A stretch of 32,434 nt of DNA from Saccharothrix coeruleofusca (lineage in GTDB: Bacteria; Actinomycetota; Actinomycetes; Mycobacteriales; Pseudonocardiaceae): contig NZ_BMRG01000003.1 of the NCBI RefSeq assembly GCF_014648515.1, positions 35,459-67,892 on the forward strand. The letters run 5' to 3'. How positions within the stretch are numbered: position 1 is the first letter of the stretch; the number at the start of each line of letters is the position of its first letter. Below are positions 19,800-27,788 of the stretch, piece after piece. The position numbers and the translations under genes were made by a program. The notes beneath the pieces are model-generated. The model did not search any database, was not told the origin of the DNA, and saw only the letters and a list, made by a program, of their open reading frames with translations.

Positions 19800-20231
19800 G
19801 TGGGGATCGCCGAAGTAGTCGGGGTGGTCCTGTTCATCGCGGTGGTGGTCCTCGCGTACTTCGCGTGGCGCCGCATCCGCCTGCTGCGCGCCGGGGGCGT
19901 GCACGTGGCGCTGCGCTCCCGGTTGGACGAGAGCGGGCGCGGCTGGCACCTGGGCGTGGGCCACTACCGGGGCGACGAGTTCGCCTGGTTCCGGGTGCTG
20001 AGCCTGAAGATCGGCCCGGACCGCATGATCCACCGCGACGGGTTCGAGATCGACACCCGCCGCGAGCCCACCGCTCCTGAGGCGTACGCGATGCCCGTGG
20101 GCGCCCAGGTGCTGCGTTGCCGCACCGTTGACGGCGAGGTGGAGCTGGCGATGGGCCCGGACGCCCTCACCGGCTTCCTATCCTGGCTCGAATCCGCCCC
20201 ACCCGGCCGCTCCATCCCCTGGGCCAGCTAA
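19800..20231 (+). CDS. DUF2550 family membrane-anchored protein
   Basis: A 143-residue protein with one N-terminal helix (about 5-22, VVGVVLFIAVVVLAYFAW), a basic stretch (RRIRLLR), and a soluble beta-rich domain beginning VHVALRS and continuing WHLGVGHYRGDEFAWFRVLS. Gene order (directly after atpC) and this pattern match DUF2550, an actinobacterial family of unknown function always found near atpC. The start is GTG at 19800, 28 nt after the atpC stop, so the two are probably cotranscribed. A complete REP-like repeat begins 14 nt after its stop. Confidence 0.88.
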   Translation: MGIAEVVGVVLFIAVVVLAYFAWRRIRLLRAGGVHVALRSRLDESGRGWHLGVGHYRGDEFAWFRVLSLKIGPDRMIHRDGFEIDTRREPTAPEAYAMPVGAQVLRCRTVDGEVELAMGPDALTGFLSWLESAPPGRSIPWAS

Positions 20232-20245
20232 GAACCACCGCGTCG

Positions 20246-20356
20246 GCAAGTACTACCCGACCCGCCGCAGCGGGCCGTTGACTACTACCCGCCGTGCGTC
20301 CCGCAGAGGGCGGGTAGTAGTTACGCGCTCGACGGCGGGGGACGGGTAGTACTTGC
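20246..20356. repeat. Complete REP/BIME-like nested inverted repeat, copy 3
   Basis: Left half unit: GCAAGTACTACCCG (20246-20259), 20-nt spacer, GACTACTACCCGCC (20280-20293). After 15 nt the mirrored unit follows: GGCGGGTAGTAGTT (20309-20322), 20-nt spacer, CGGGTAGTACTTGC (20343-20356). Here the left half has the GGGCCGTT-type core and the right half the TCGAGCGCGT-type core, the reverse of copy 1, so the whole element is inserted in the opposite orientation. It lies between the convergent stops of the DUF2550 gene (20231) and the erythromycin-esterase gene (20365). Confidence 0.92.
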
Positions 20357-20364
20357 CGACGTTG

Positions 20365-21486
20365 TTAGGGGAGGTGGAGGACGGCGTCGGAGCCTGCGAG
20401 GACGTCCCGCTCCAGGGGGAAGTAGTGCCTCGTGGTGTTGTCGGCGCGGGGGCGGGCGTCGGGGATCGCGCTGGTCGGGGTCAGGCTCCAGGTGCTTGCG
20501 CGGCGCTGGAGGTAACCCTCGTAGGTGTCCGGCTCGGGTTCGCCCAGCTCGAACGCCTTGCCCCGGCCCAGGCTGCCGACGACGACGCGGTACCGCTCGC
20601 CCAGCAGGGACGCCATGACGGCCCCGACGCCGAACCAGGTGACGTCCACGTCCCCCACGCGCATGGCGCCGGGGGTGCGCCGCAGGTGCAGGTTGTGGGC
20701 GAAGACCAGGGTCGGGCCCCGCTCGGCCTCGGCCTCCCTGATGTCGAGCAGGTTCCTGGCCATGAGGGCGTCCCTGGTGGCGGTCAGGTCGCGCAGCCGC
20801 ACCCGCCGGTCCACGCGCTGCGCGCACCGGTGGTGGTAGCGCAGCAGGTCGATCCCGGCGGCGAGGTGCGTCCTGGTCCGGGACCACTCGGCGGGTGAGG
20901 TCGCGGCGATCAGCTCCGGGGCCCGCGCGTAGAGCTCGGTGAGCATGTCGTCGGCGATGGCGCGCAGCCGCACGGCCTCGGGCGTGGCGCCGATCGACTC
21001 GGCGGGGTCCAGGACCGCCTCGGTGCGGCTCCACCGCTCGTCGTCGCCGAGCAGGCCGGTGAGGTCCAGGTCGAGGCCGAGGTAGTCGCGGGCGCGTTCC
21101 AGGTGACGCCGGGGGCTGGGGGCGCTCATGGTCTCGGTGGGGATGTCGAAGCCGTGGAAGGCCAGGCGCTCCCGCGGCGGGAGGTCCGCGTTGTGCTCGC
21201 GCATCCAGGCGACCAGTTGCCGGTTGGCCGCGATGCTCCCGAAGTCGTGGGTGAAGCCCTCGGCCATCACCTGGTCGAGGGTTCCCGCGCCCCCTCGGAC
21301 GTAGTCGTCCACGACCAGCGCGGCGGCGCGGTCGGTCTCCAGGGCGATCGAGCGGAAGCCCTCGGCGGCCAGCTGGGCGAACAGCTCGTTGCGGACCAGG
21401 GCGAAGGCCGGTTCCGCGTGGGTCGGCTCGCCCAGTGCCAGCAGGGTGCACGGCGCGGTGGTGAAGTCCCGGATGTCCTGACTCAT
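20365..21486 (-). CDS. Erythromycin esterase family protein
   Basis: A 373-residue protein of the erythromycin esterase / succinoglycan biosynthesis family (PF05139 type). Recognisable blocks are LLALGEPTHAEPAFALVRNE (His23 is the likely catalytic His), SIALETDRAAALVVDDYV, FHGFDIPTE, and LVFAHNLHLRRTPG near the end of the core. EreA/EreB hydrolyse the macrolactone of erythromycin, but most environmental members have not been tested and may act on other esters, so resistance is only possible. ATG at 21486 starts the conserved region. An 18-bp inverted repeat overlaps its likely -10 box, suggesting repression by a regulator encoded elsewhere. Confidence 0.88.
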   Translation of the reverse strand: MSQDIRDFTTAPCTLLALGEPTHAEPAFALVRNELFAQLAAEGFRSIALETDRAAALVVDDYVRGGAGTLDQVMAEGFTHDFGSIAANRQLVAWMREHNADLPPRERLAFHGFDIPTETMSAPSPRRHLERARDYLGLDLDLTGLLGDDERWSRTEAVLDPAESIGATPEAVRLRAIADDMLTELYARAPELIAATSPAEWSRTRTHLAAGIDLLRYHHRCAQRVDRRVRLRDLTATRDALMARNLLDIREAEAERGPTLVFAHNLHLRRTPGAMRVGDVDVTWFGVGAVMASLLGERYRVVVGSLGRGKAFELGEPEPDTYEGYLQRRASTWSLTPTSAIPDARPRADNTTRHYFPLERDVLAGSDAVLHLP

Positions 21487-21508
21487 GGGATTCAACCGTA
21501 TCGTTGAA
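21487..21508 (-). promoter_or_regulatory. Candidate operator over the -10 box of the esterase gene
   Basis: TTCAACCGTATCGTTGAA (21491-21508) is an inverted repeat with perfect 6-bp arms and a 6-nt centre. Read on the minus strand it contains TACGGT, 8 nt before the ATG at 21486. A dimeric repressor (TetR or MarR size of site) bound here would block the promoter. Confidence 0.5.
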
Positions 21509-21513
21509 ACGTC

Positions 21514-21565
21514 GGTTGAGGCTTTTGCCGCGAAGCGGGACGACATCGCGGTAAAAGCCTCAACC
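21514..21565 (-). terminator. Long A/T-containing stem-loop after the adenosyltransferase gene
   Basis: Arms 21514-21533 and 21546-21565 pair over 20 positions with one mismatch (a G-T wobble on the + strand RNA) and a 12-nt loop; they contain GAGGCTTTT and AAAAGCCTC. It begins 5 nt beyond the stop of the minus-strand adenosyltransferase gene, so it is well placed as its terminator, and it also lies just upstream of the next promoter. Confidence 0.75.
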
Positions 21566-21570
21566 GGGGG

Positions 21571-22143
21571 TCAGGCGTTGTCGGCGGGCTGCCAGAGCAC
21601 GTCGCCCTCGGGGTTGGCGATCCGCGCCAGGATGAACAGCAGGTCCGACACGCGGTTGAGGTACTTGGCGGGCAGCGCGCTGGTCGTCTCCGGCTCGGCC
21701 TCCAGCAGCGCCCACGTGCTGCGCTCCGCCCGCCGGGCCACGGTGCGGGCCTGGTGCAGCAGCGCCGCGCCGGGGGTGCCGCCGCTGAGGATGAACGAGT
21801 CCAGCTTGCCCAGCCGGGCGTTGAACTCGTCGCACCACCGCTCCAGCCGGTCCACGTACGCCTGGGTCACCCGCAGCGGCGGGTGCTGCGGGTCCGGCAC
21901 GACCGGGGTGGACAGGTCCGCGCCCACGTCGAACAGGTCGTTCTGCACCTTGCGCACCACCGCGACGACCTCGGGCTCCAGCGAGCCCAGCGCCAGCGCC
22001 ACGCCGAGCACCGCCCCGGTCTCGTCCACGTCGGCGTAGGCCGCGATGCGCGGGGAGGTCTTGGGCACGCGGGAGAAGTCGCCCAACCCCGTCGTGCCGT
22101 CGTCCCCCACGCGGGTGTAGATCTTCGTCAGGTGAACCGCCAT
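21571..22143 (-). CDS. ATP:cob(I)alamin adenosyltransferase, PduO type
   Basis: A 190-residue enzyme that transfers the adenosyl group of ATP to reduced cobalamin, giving the coenzyme adenosylcobalamin. The family N-terminus KIYTRVGDDGTTGLGDFSRV (ATP-binding loop) is intact; the C-terminal signature is LLHQARTVARRAER followed by LNRVSDLLFILAR, with the conserved Arg residues. Length is normal for the single-domain form. The start ATG at 22143 has no ribosome site, and TAGGGT lies 6 nt upstream, pointing to a leaderless transcript. It is about 1.7 kb from an adenosylcobalamin-dependent mutase gene at 23869, a plausible user of its product. Confidence 0.93.
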   Translation of the reverse strand: MAVHLTKIYTRVGDDGTTGLGDFSRVPKTSPRIAAYADVDETGAVLGVALALGSLEPEVVAVVRKVQNDLFDVGADLSTPVVPDPQHPPLRVTQAYVDRLERWCDEFNARLGKLDSFILSGGTPGAALLHQARTVARRAERSTWALLEAEPETTSALPAKYLNRVSDLLFILARIANPEGDVLWQPADNA

Positions 22144-22155
22144 GACGGCACCCTA
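22144..22155 (-). promoter_or_regulatory. Candidate -10 box for leaderless adenosyltransferase gene
   Basis: On the minus strand TAGGGT (22155-22150) lies exactly 6 nt before the ATG at 22143. No Shine-Dalgarno sequence is present. The 81-bp gap to murA holds promoters for both strands; on the + strand TAGGAT at 22192-22197 is a likely -10 for murA. Confidence 0.5.
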
Positions 22156-22224
22156 CGGGCCGCCCGGCACTGTCCCGATTCAGTCGCTCCGTAGGATGAC
22201 GCCATTCCAGATTGGAGTTCCTTG

Positions 22225-23484
22225 GTGAGTGAGCACTTCCGGGTCCAGGGCGGTGCGCGGCTGGTCGGCGAGGTCGACGTGGTGGGCGCCAAGAACAGCG
22301 TCCTCAAGCTGATGGCCGCGGCGCTGCTGGCCGAGGGCACCACCACGATCACCAACTGCCCGGAGATCCTGGACGTCCCGCTGATGGCGGACGTGCTGCG
22401 CAGCCTCGGCTGCGAGGTGGACATCGACGGCGACGTGGCCACCATCACCACGCCCGCCGAGCTCAACCACCGCGCCGACTCCGAGGCGATGGGCAAGCTG
22501 CGCGCGTCGGTGTGCGTGCTGGGGCCGCTGGTGGGCCGCTGCAAGCGCGCGGTCGTGGCGCTGCCCGGTGGCGACGCGATCGGCTCGCGCCCGCTGGACA
22601 TGCACCAGAGCGGCCTGCGCAAGCTGGGGGCGCGCAGCGAGATCGAGCACGGCTGCGTGGTCGCGGAGGCCGAGGGCCTGCACGGCGCGCAGATCTGGCT
22701 GGACTTCCCCAGCGTGGGGGCCACCGAGAACATCCTGATGGCCGCCGTGCTGGCCAACGGCACCACGGTCATCGACAACGCCGCGCGCGAGCCGGAGATC
22801 GTCGACATCTGCGTGATGCTGCAGCAGATGGGCGCCCGGATCGAGGGCGCGGGCACCTCGACGCTGACCGTGCACGGCGTGGAGTCGCTGCGGCCCACCG
22901 AGCACCGGGTGATCGGCGACCGGATCGTGGGCGCGACGTGGGCCTTCGCCGCCGCCATGACCCGCGGCGACATCACCGTGCGCGGGGTCGACCCGCACCA
23001 CCTGGACCTGGTGCTGGAGAAGCTGCGGATGGCGGGCGCGGAGGTCACCACCTCCGGCCACGACACCTTCCGCGTGGTGCAGCACGACCGGCCGCAGTCG
23101 GTGGACTTCGTGACGCTGCCCTACCCCGGTTTCGCCACCGACCTGCAGCCGTTCGCCATCGCGCTGTCCAGCGTCTCCGACGGCACCTCGATGATCACCG
23201 AGAACCTGTTCGAGGCGCGGTTCCGGTTCATCGAGGAGATGGTCCGGCTGGGCGCGGACGCCCGCACCGACGGCCACCACGCGGTGGTCCGGGGCGTGGA
23301 GAAGCTGTCCAGCGCGCCGGTGTGGGCCTCCGACATCCGCGCGGGCGCGGGGCTGGTGCTGGCCGGGCTGTGCGCGGACGGCACCACCGAGGTCTACGAG
23401 ATCTTCCACATCGAGCGCGGCTACCCCGGTTTCGTGGAGAACCTGCGCAAGCTGGGCGCGACGGTGGACCGGGTCACCGCCTGA
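22225..23484 (+). CDS. murA: UDP-N-acetylglucosamine 1-carboxyvinyltransferase (Asp active-site form)
   Basis: A 419-residue enzyme that transfers enolpyruvyl from PEP to UDP-GlcNAc, the first committed step of peptidoglycan synthesis. The fold is two inside-out alpha/beta domains; Lys23-Asn24 (GAKNS) bind substrate. The catalytic loop reads [15 protein letters not shown], with Asp117 where most bacteria have the Cys attacked by fosfomycin. The same Cys-to-Asp change in Mycobacterium tuberculosis gives intrinsic fosfomycin resistance. GTG at 22225 is chosen because GGAG lies 7 nt upstream; a TTG at 22222 is closer than usual. The stop overlaps the convergent small gene by 11 bp. Confidence 0.96.
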   Translation: MSEHFRVQGGARLVGEVDVVGAKNSVLKLMAAALLAEGTTTITNCPEILDVPLMADVLRSLGCEVDIDGDVATITTPAELNHRADSEAMGKLRASVCVLGPLVGRCKRAVVALPGGDAIGSRPLDMHQSGLRKLGARSEIEHGCVVAEAEGLHGAQIWLDFPSVGATENILMAAVLANGTTVIDNAAREPEIVDICVMLQQMGARIEGAGTSTLTVHGVESLRPTEHRVIGDRIVGATWAFAAAMTRGDITVRGVDPHHLDLVLEKLRMAGAEVTTSGHDTFRVVQHDRPQSVDFVTLPYPGFATDLQPFAIALSSVSDGTSMITENLFEARFRFIEEMVRLGADARTDGHHAVVRGVEKLSSAPVWASDIRAGAGLVLAGLCADGTTEVYEIFHIERGYPGFVENLRKLGATVDRVTA

Positions 23485-23755
23485 GCAGCAGCCTGGCCTC
23501 GGCCAGGTCCGCCGGGAACACCATCAGCCGGTGCGCGCCGCCCCGGCTGACCACGGTGGCCCGGATGCCCGCGGCCCGCAGGCGCCCCGCCAGCGCCTGC
23601 GCGGCCTCGGCGGTCGGCTCCTCGGCGACCTCGCGGAGCAGGCCGAAGTCGTCCCCGGTGTAGTCCGGCACGGCCCGCCGGTCGTTGCCGAACGCCCAGC
23701 GCAGCACCAGGGCGAGCAGGCCCAGCAGCACCGCGAGCAGCAGGAACGTGGTCAC
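23474..23755 (-). CDS. Small membrane protein, DUF2007-like
   Basis: A 93-residue protein: one N-terminal helix (about 3-21, [20 protein letters not shown]), a linker ([16 protein letters not shown]), then a small alpha/beta domain (about 40-93) with the pattern [19 protein letters not shown] followed by [13 protein letters not shown]. That pattern resembles the DUF2007 'putative signal transducing' domain. The start is GTG at 23755. High third-position GC and a conserved-looking domain support a real gene despite its size. It is convergent with murA, overlapping by 11 bp, so no terminator separates them. Confidence 0.75.
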   Translation of the reverse strand: MTTFLLLAVLLGLLALVLRWAFGNDRRAVPDYTGDDFGLLREVAEEPTAEAAQALAGRLRAAGIRATVVSRGGAHRLMVFPADLAEARLLLRR

Positions 23756-23868
23756 GCGGTAGATGGTCCTCCAGGACCGATCCAGTGAGCAACGGCACGG
23801 TGCGCGTTAGTTACCGTTCAGTACGCTCTGGGCGACGACGACGACGTTCCCGGCCATCGGAGGTTGCC

Positions 23869-25860
23869 GTGCCCTACCCGGCCGACCGCGAGCGCGACCG
23901 CCCCTGGGTGATGCGGACCTACGCGGGCCACTCCTCCGCCGCCGCGTCCAACGCCCTGTACCGGCGCAACCTGGCCAAGGGGCAGACCGGCCTGTCGGTG
24001 GCCTTCGACCTGCCCACGCAGACCGGCTACGACCCCGACGACGAGCTGGCCAGGGGCGAGGTCGGCAAGGTCGGCGTGCCGATCAGCCACCTCGGCGACA
24101 TGCGGCAGCTGTTCGACGGCATCCCGCTGGCCGAGGCGAACACCTCCATGACCATCAACGCGACGGCCATGTGGCTGCTCGCGCTGTACGTCAGCGTCGC
24201 CGAGGAGCAGGGCGCGGACCGGGCCGCGCTCGCGGGCACCACGCAGAACGACATCATCAAGGAGTACCTGTCGCGGGGCACCTACGTGTTCCCGCCGGGA
24301 CCGAGCCTGCGGTTGATCACCGACGTGGTGGCCTGGACGGTGGCCAACGCGCCCAGGTGGAACCCGATCAACATCTGCTCGTACCACCTGCAGGAGGCCG
24401 GGGCGACCCCGGTGCAGGAGCTGGCCTACGCGCTGTCCACCGCCATCGCGGTGCTGGACTCGGTGTTCGACTCCGGGCAGGTGCCCGCGGAGCGCCGCGG
24501 CGACGTGGTCGCCCGCATCTCCTTCTTCGTCAACGCGGGCGTGCGGTTCGTCGAGGAGATGTGCAAGATGCGGGCGTTCGTCCAGCTGTGGGACGAGATC
24601 ACCCGCGACCGCTACGGCATCGCCGACCCCAAGCACCGCCGCTTCCGCTACGGCGTGCAGGTCAACTCGCTGGGGCTGACCGAGGCGCAGCCGGAGAACA
24701 ACGTGCAGCGCATCGTGCTGGAGATGCTGGGCGTGGCGCTGTCCCGCGACGCCCGCGCCCGCGCGATCCAGCTGCCCGCGTGGAACGAGGCGCTGGGCCT
24801 GCCGCGCCCGTGGGACCAGCAGTGGGCGCTGCGGATGCAGCAGGTGCTGGCCTACGAGACGGACCTGCTGGAGTACGAGGACATCTTCACCGGCTCGCGG
24901 GTGGTCGAGGCCAAGGTCGCCGAGCTGGTCGCCGGGGCGCGCGAGGAGATCGACCGCGTGCAGGCGATGGGCGGCGCGGTGGCCGCGGTGGAGTCCGGCT
25001 ACCTGAAGTCGCGGCTGGTGTCCTCGCTGGCCGAGCGCCGCCGCCGGGTGGAGACCGGCGAGGACGTCGTGGTGGGGGTCAACCGATTCGACACCACCGA
25101 GCCCTCGCCACTGCAGGCCGAGGGCGCGAACGCGATCGAGACCGTCGACCCGGCCGTGGAGCACCGGGCGGTGGAGGCGATCCGCAAGTGGCGGGCCGAG
25201 CGCGACGACGCGGCCGTGCAGTCCACTCTGGACGAACTGCGCGCGGCGGCCCGCAGCGACCACAACCTGATGGAGGCCACCATCGCGTGCGCGCGTGCCG
25301 GGGTCACCACGGGGGAGTGGGCGGGGGCGCTGCGCGAGGCGTTCGGCGAGTACCGCGCCCCCACCGGGGTGTCCGCCGCGTCGGCCTCCGGTGAGGTGGG
25401 CGCGGAGATCGCGCGGGTGCGCGAGCGGGTCCGCGAGACCGGCGAGGAGCTGGGGGAGCGGCTGCGCGTGCTGGTCGGCAAGCCGGGCCTGGACGGGCAC
25501 TCCAACGGCGCCGAGCAGGTCGCCGTGCGGGCCCGCGACGTCGGCTTCGAGGTGGTCTACCAGGGCATCCGGCTCACCCCGGCGCAGATCGTGGCCGCCG
25601 CGGTGCAGGAGGACGTGCACGTGGTGGGCCTGTCGATCCTGTCCGGCTCGCACCTGGAGGTCGTGCCCGCCGTGGTCGACGGGCTGCGCGAGGCAGGCGC
25701 CGGGGACATCCCGGTCATCGTCGGCGGGATCGTCCCGCCCGGCGACGCCGAGAAGCTCCGCGAGCGCGGCGTGGCCAGGGTCTTCACCCCCAAGGACTAC
25801 GAGCTCACCCAGATCATGGACGAGATCGTCACCGTCATCCGCCAGGCGCACGCCCGCTGA
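23869..25860 (+). CDS. meaA: MeaA-type adenosylcobalamin-dependent acyl-CoA mutase (ethylmalonyl-CoA mutase-like)
   Basis: A 663-residue enzyme with the substrate barrel (about 10-490) and cobalamin-binding domain (about 530-663) in one chain. The N-terminus has RTYAGHSSAAASN and LAKGQTGLSVAFDLPTQTGY; the B12 signature DxHxxG is D542-G-H544-S-N-G547, with His544 as the lower cobalt ligand, and SILSGSHLEVVP and VGGIVPPGD follow. The pattern matches MeaA / ethylmalonyl-CoA mutase rather than classical methylmalonyl-CoA mutase, so it likely rearranges ethylmalonyl-CoA to methylsuccinyl-CoA in the ethylmalonyl-CoA pathway; isobutyryl-type activity cannot be excluded. GTG at 23869 has GGAGG 5 nt upstream and begins the conserved part; the longer open frame upstream is Arg-rich and not coding. 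No ccr or mch gene is nearby. Confidence 0.9.
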   Translation: MPYPADRERDRPWVMRTYAGHSSAAASNALYRRNLAKGQTGLSVAFDLPTQTGYDPDDELARGEVGKVGVPISHLGDMRQLFDGIPLAEANTSMTINATAMWLLALYVSVAEEQGADRAALAGTTQNDIIKEYLSRGTYVFPPGPSLRLITDVVAWTVANAPRWNPINICSYHLQEAGATPVQELAYALSTAIAVLDSVFDSGQVPAERRGDVVARISFFVNAGVRFVEEMCKMRAFVQLWDEITRDRYGIADPKHRRFRYGVQVNSLGLTEAQPENNVQRIVLEMLGVALSRDARARAIQLPAWNEALGLPRPWDQQWALRMQQVLAYETDLLEYEDIFTGSRVVEAKVAELVAGAREEIDRVQAMGGAVAAVESGYLKSRLVSSLAERRRRVETGEDVVVGVNRFDTTEPSPLQAEGANAIETVDPAVEHRAVEAIRKWRAERDDAAVQSTLDELRAAARSDHNLMEATIACARAGVTTGEWAGALREAFGEYRAPTGVSAASASGEVGAEIARVRERVRETGEELGERLRVLVGKPGLDGHSNGAEQVAVRARDVGFEVVYQGIRLTPAQIVAAAVQEDVHVVGLSILSGSHLEVVPAVVDGLREAGAGDIPVIVGGIVPPGDAEKLRERGVARVFTPKDYELTQIMDEIVTVIRQAHAR

Positions 25861-25868
25861 CCCCGCGA

Positions 25869-25934
25869 ACCGAGCGTCCGGGCACCACCGACCGAGCGTC
25901 CGGACAACGCGAACCGAGCGTTCAGGCGCGGCCG
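25869..25934. repeat. Three tandem 22-bp repeats
   Basis: Units start at 25869, 25891 and 25913, an exact 22-bp period. Each starts ACCGAGCGT; the first two continue CCGG and the third TCAGG. The array fills the gap between the convergent mutase and isochorismatase genes, and the third unit contains the TGA stop of the latter (25922-25924). A related GAGCGTTC word occurs in the prfA downstream stem-loop (1964-1971). Confidence 0.75.
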
Positions 25935-26449
25935 AGGACCTCGGCCGTGGTGGTGATCTCGGCGAAGCCGCCGCCGCGCAGGTTCACCGCCGTGGCGTGG
26001 GCCAACTGGTCGGCGGTCAGGTCCTCCAGGTCGAACGTGAACGTCGCGTCGAGCACCACCCGCACCCGGTAGCCGAGGTTGCCGCCCACCCGCGCGGTCG
26101 TCTCGACGCACATGTTGGTCTGGATGCCCGCCAGCACGATCCCGGTGATGCCGCGCTCGCGCAGCCACCCGTCGAGGTCGACCTCGCCGTGGAAGGCGGA
26201 GTTGACCTCTTTGCCGAACACCAGGTCCGCCGCGAGTCCGTCCACTTCGGACTTGAAGGCGTTGCCGGGCCGCCCCGGCCGCAGCGGCGAGCCGGGGGTG
26301 GTGGAGTCGTGCCGCACCAGCACCAGCGGCCCGTCCCACCCGGCCGCCAGCGCGGCGATGTTCGCCTCGGCGTCGGGGTTGTCGCGCTTGCCCCAGTAGG
26401 GGTCGTCGAAGCCGCGCTGCACGTCGATCAGGATCAGAGCGGAAGTCAT
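25922..26449 (-). CDS. Isochorismatase-family cysteine hydrolase
   Basis: A 175-residue single-domain hydrolase. The catalytic triad of the family is visible: Asp9 (LILIDVQRGF), Lys80 (DLVFGKEVNSAF) and Cys114 (QTNMCVETTAR). These enzymes hydrolyse amide or vinyl-ether bonds; members include nicotinamidases, N-carbamoylsarcosine amidase and biuret hydrolase, and the substrate here cannot be assigned. ATG at 26449 has no ribosome site; CAGACT lies 7 nt upstream, suggesting a leaderless transcript. The stop lies within a 22-bp tandem repeat. It is followed (in its direction) by the convergent mutase gene. Confidence 0.9.
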   Translation of the reverse strand: MTSALILIDVQRGFDDPYWGKRDNPDAEANIAALAAGWDGPLVLVRHDSTTPGSPLRPGRPGNAFKSEVDGLAADLVFGKEVNSAFHGEVDLDGWLRERGITGIVLAGIQTNMCVETTARVGGNLGYRVRVVLDATFTFDLEDLTADQLAHATAVNLRGGGFAEITTTAEVLGRA

Positions 26450-26522
26450 GCGGTCGAGTCTGGGCCGCCGGGGGCGGCGCGGGGGAGTGGCACGACTGGC
26501 GCGCGGGGATACTTTTCCGCCA

Positions 26523-27743
26523 CTACTCCAGCCGTGCCGCGCGCACGGGCGAGCAGGTGATCGACACGGCCTGGCCCGCCAGCCCGGCCACGGCCACCCA
26601 CACCGCGACCTGGCTGCCGAAGACGTCGATCAGCACGCCGCCCAGCGGGGCCCCGAGCACGATCGCGCCCCGGTTCAGCGACCGCATCGTCGCGCTCGTC
26701 CTGCCCAGCAGCCGGTCCGGCGTGACGAACTGGCGGTAGGCCAGCTCGACCGGCCCGGACAGGCCGATCGCCAGGCCGAACAGGAACTGCGCCCCGCACA
26801 GCAGGACCAGCCCCCGCGCGTCGCCCCCGGCCCACGGCAGCGGCAGGTAGGCCAGCGGCGTCAGCCACCGCTCCACGACCACCACCCGGCCCGCGCCGAA
26901 GCGCCGCGCCGCCGGTCCGGACAGCGAGGCGCCGAGCACCGCGCCGACGCCGCTGAGCGCGTAGGCCGTGCCGAGGGCGAAGGTGTCGAAACCGAGGTCG
27001 GCCAGCACCAGGTACGGGAAGACGGTGACCGCCACGCTGTTGAACAGGAACCACACGTGCGAGTTGATCGCCAACGGGGCCAGCGTCCGGTGCCGGTACA
27101 ACCACGCCAGCCCCTCCCGCAGCTCGCGGCCGAGGTGCCGGGATGGCGCGGGGGCCACCCGCTCCGTCACCCGCAGCGTGGCCAGCACGAGCCCGGACAC
27201 CAGGTAGGACACCGCGTCCAGCAGGATCGCGACGGGCGCGCCGACCGCCTTGACCAGCCAGCCGCCGACCACCGGCCCCACCGCCTGGGCGACCGCGCCC
27301 ACCTGCCCCAACCGCGCGTTGGCCTCGGTGAGCAGCGACCTGGGCACCAGGCGGGGCAGGAACGACTGGTGCGCCGCGTCGTACACCAGCGACAGCGCGC
27401 CGAACACCGCCACCAGCGCGACCAGCAGCGGGACGGTCAGCAGCCCCAGCACCGCCAGCAGCGGGATCAGCCCGAGCACCGCGGCGCGGGCGAAGTCCGC
27501 GCCCACCAGCACCGGGCGGCGCCGGTAGCGGTCCACCAGCACCCCCGCGACCAGCCCGAACAGCAGGTACGGCAGCCAGCGGGCGGCACCGAGCACGCCC
27601 ACCTCGGTGCCGGAGGCGCCCAAGTCCTCGATGGCCAGCGCCTGCAACGCCAGCGCGGTCACGTACGTGCCGAGCAGCGACACCGCGTCGGCCGCCCAGA
27701 AGCGGACGAACCCCCGGTGGTCGCGCAGCCGAACCTCCGCCAT
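26523..27743 (-). CDS. MFS transporter (MFS_3 / enterobactin-exporter-like)
   Basis: A 406-residue, roughly 12-helix major facilitator. The N-terminus FVRFWAADAVSLLGTYVTAL, the loop LVDRYRRRPVLVGADFARA and FGALSLVYDAAHQSFLPRLV are typical of the MFS_3 group (exporters of drugs, siderophores or secondary metabolites). A second-half motif is DRLLGRTSATMRSLNRGAIV. ATG at 27743 is preceded by GGGGGG at short distance; two further in-frame ATGs at 27761 and 27764 are possible and would add 6-7 residues. It is divergent from the AraC-type regulator at 27789, only 24-45 bp away, so the regulator probably affects it. Substrate unknown. Confidence 0.88.
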   Translation of the reverse strand: MAEVRLRDHRGFVRFWAADAVSLLGTYVTALALQALAIEDLGASGTEVGVLGAARWLPYLLFGLVAGVLVDRYRRRPVLVGADFARAAVLGLIPLLAVLGLLTVPLLVALVAVFGALSLVYDAAHQSFLPRLVPRSLLTEANARLGQVGAVAQAVGPVVGGWLVKAVGAPVAILLDAVSYLVSGLVLATLRVTERVAPAPSRHLGRELREGLAWLYRHRTLAPLAINSHVWFLFNSVAVTVFPYLVLADLGFDTFALGTAYALSGVGAVLGASLSGPAARRFGAGRVVVVERWLTPLAYLPLPWAGGDARGLVLLCGAQFLFGLAIGLSGPVELAYRQFVTPDRLLGRTSATMRSLNRGAIVLGAPLGGVLIDVFGSQVAVWVAVAGLAGQAVSITCSPVRAARLE

Positions 27744-27776
27744 GTTCCCCCCGAGTCCCATCATCGCCCGAGCGGT

Positions 27777-27788
27777 TACCGTCCCGCC
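27777..27788 (+). promoter_or_regulatory. Candidate -10 box for leaderless AraC-type gene
   Basis: TACCGT (27777-27782) is 6 nt before the ATG at 27789 and no ribosome site is present. It lies in the very short divergent gap to the MFS gene, so promoters for both strands must overlap. Confidence 0.5.

Noticed and set aside
20365-21486. Erythromycin-esterase gene as proof of macrolide resistance
   Set aside because: Family membership alone does not show macrolide hydrolysis; many members are untested and no macrolide cluster is nearby.
23801-23830. TTAGTTACCGTTCAGTACGCT upstream of the mutase gene as a fatty-acid-regulator operator
   Set aside because: It is more A/T-rich than its surroundings but the half-sites are too weak (TAC/GTA only) to support a call; kept only as a note.
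23785-23868. N-terminal extension of the mutase starting at 23785
   Set aside because: The added residues are Arg/Ser-rich and unlike the family, and GGAGG is 5 nt before the GTG at 23869, where the conserved sequence begins.
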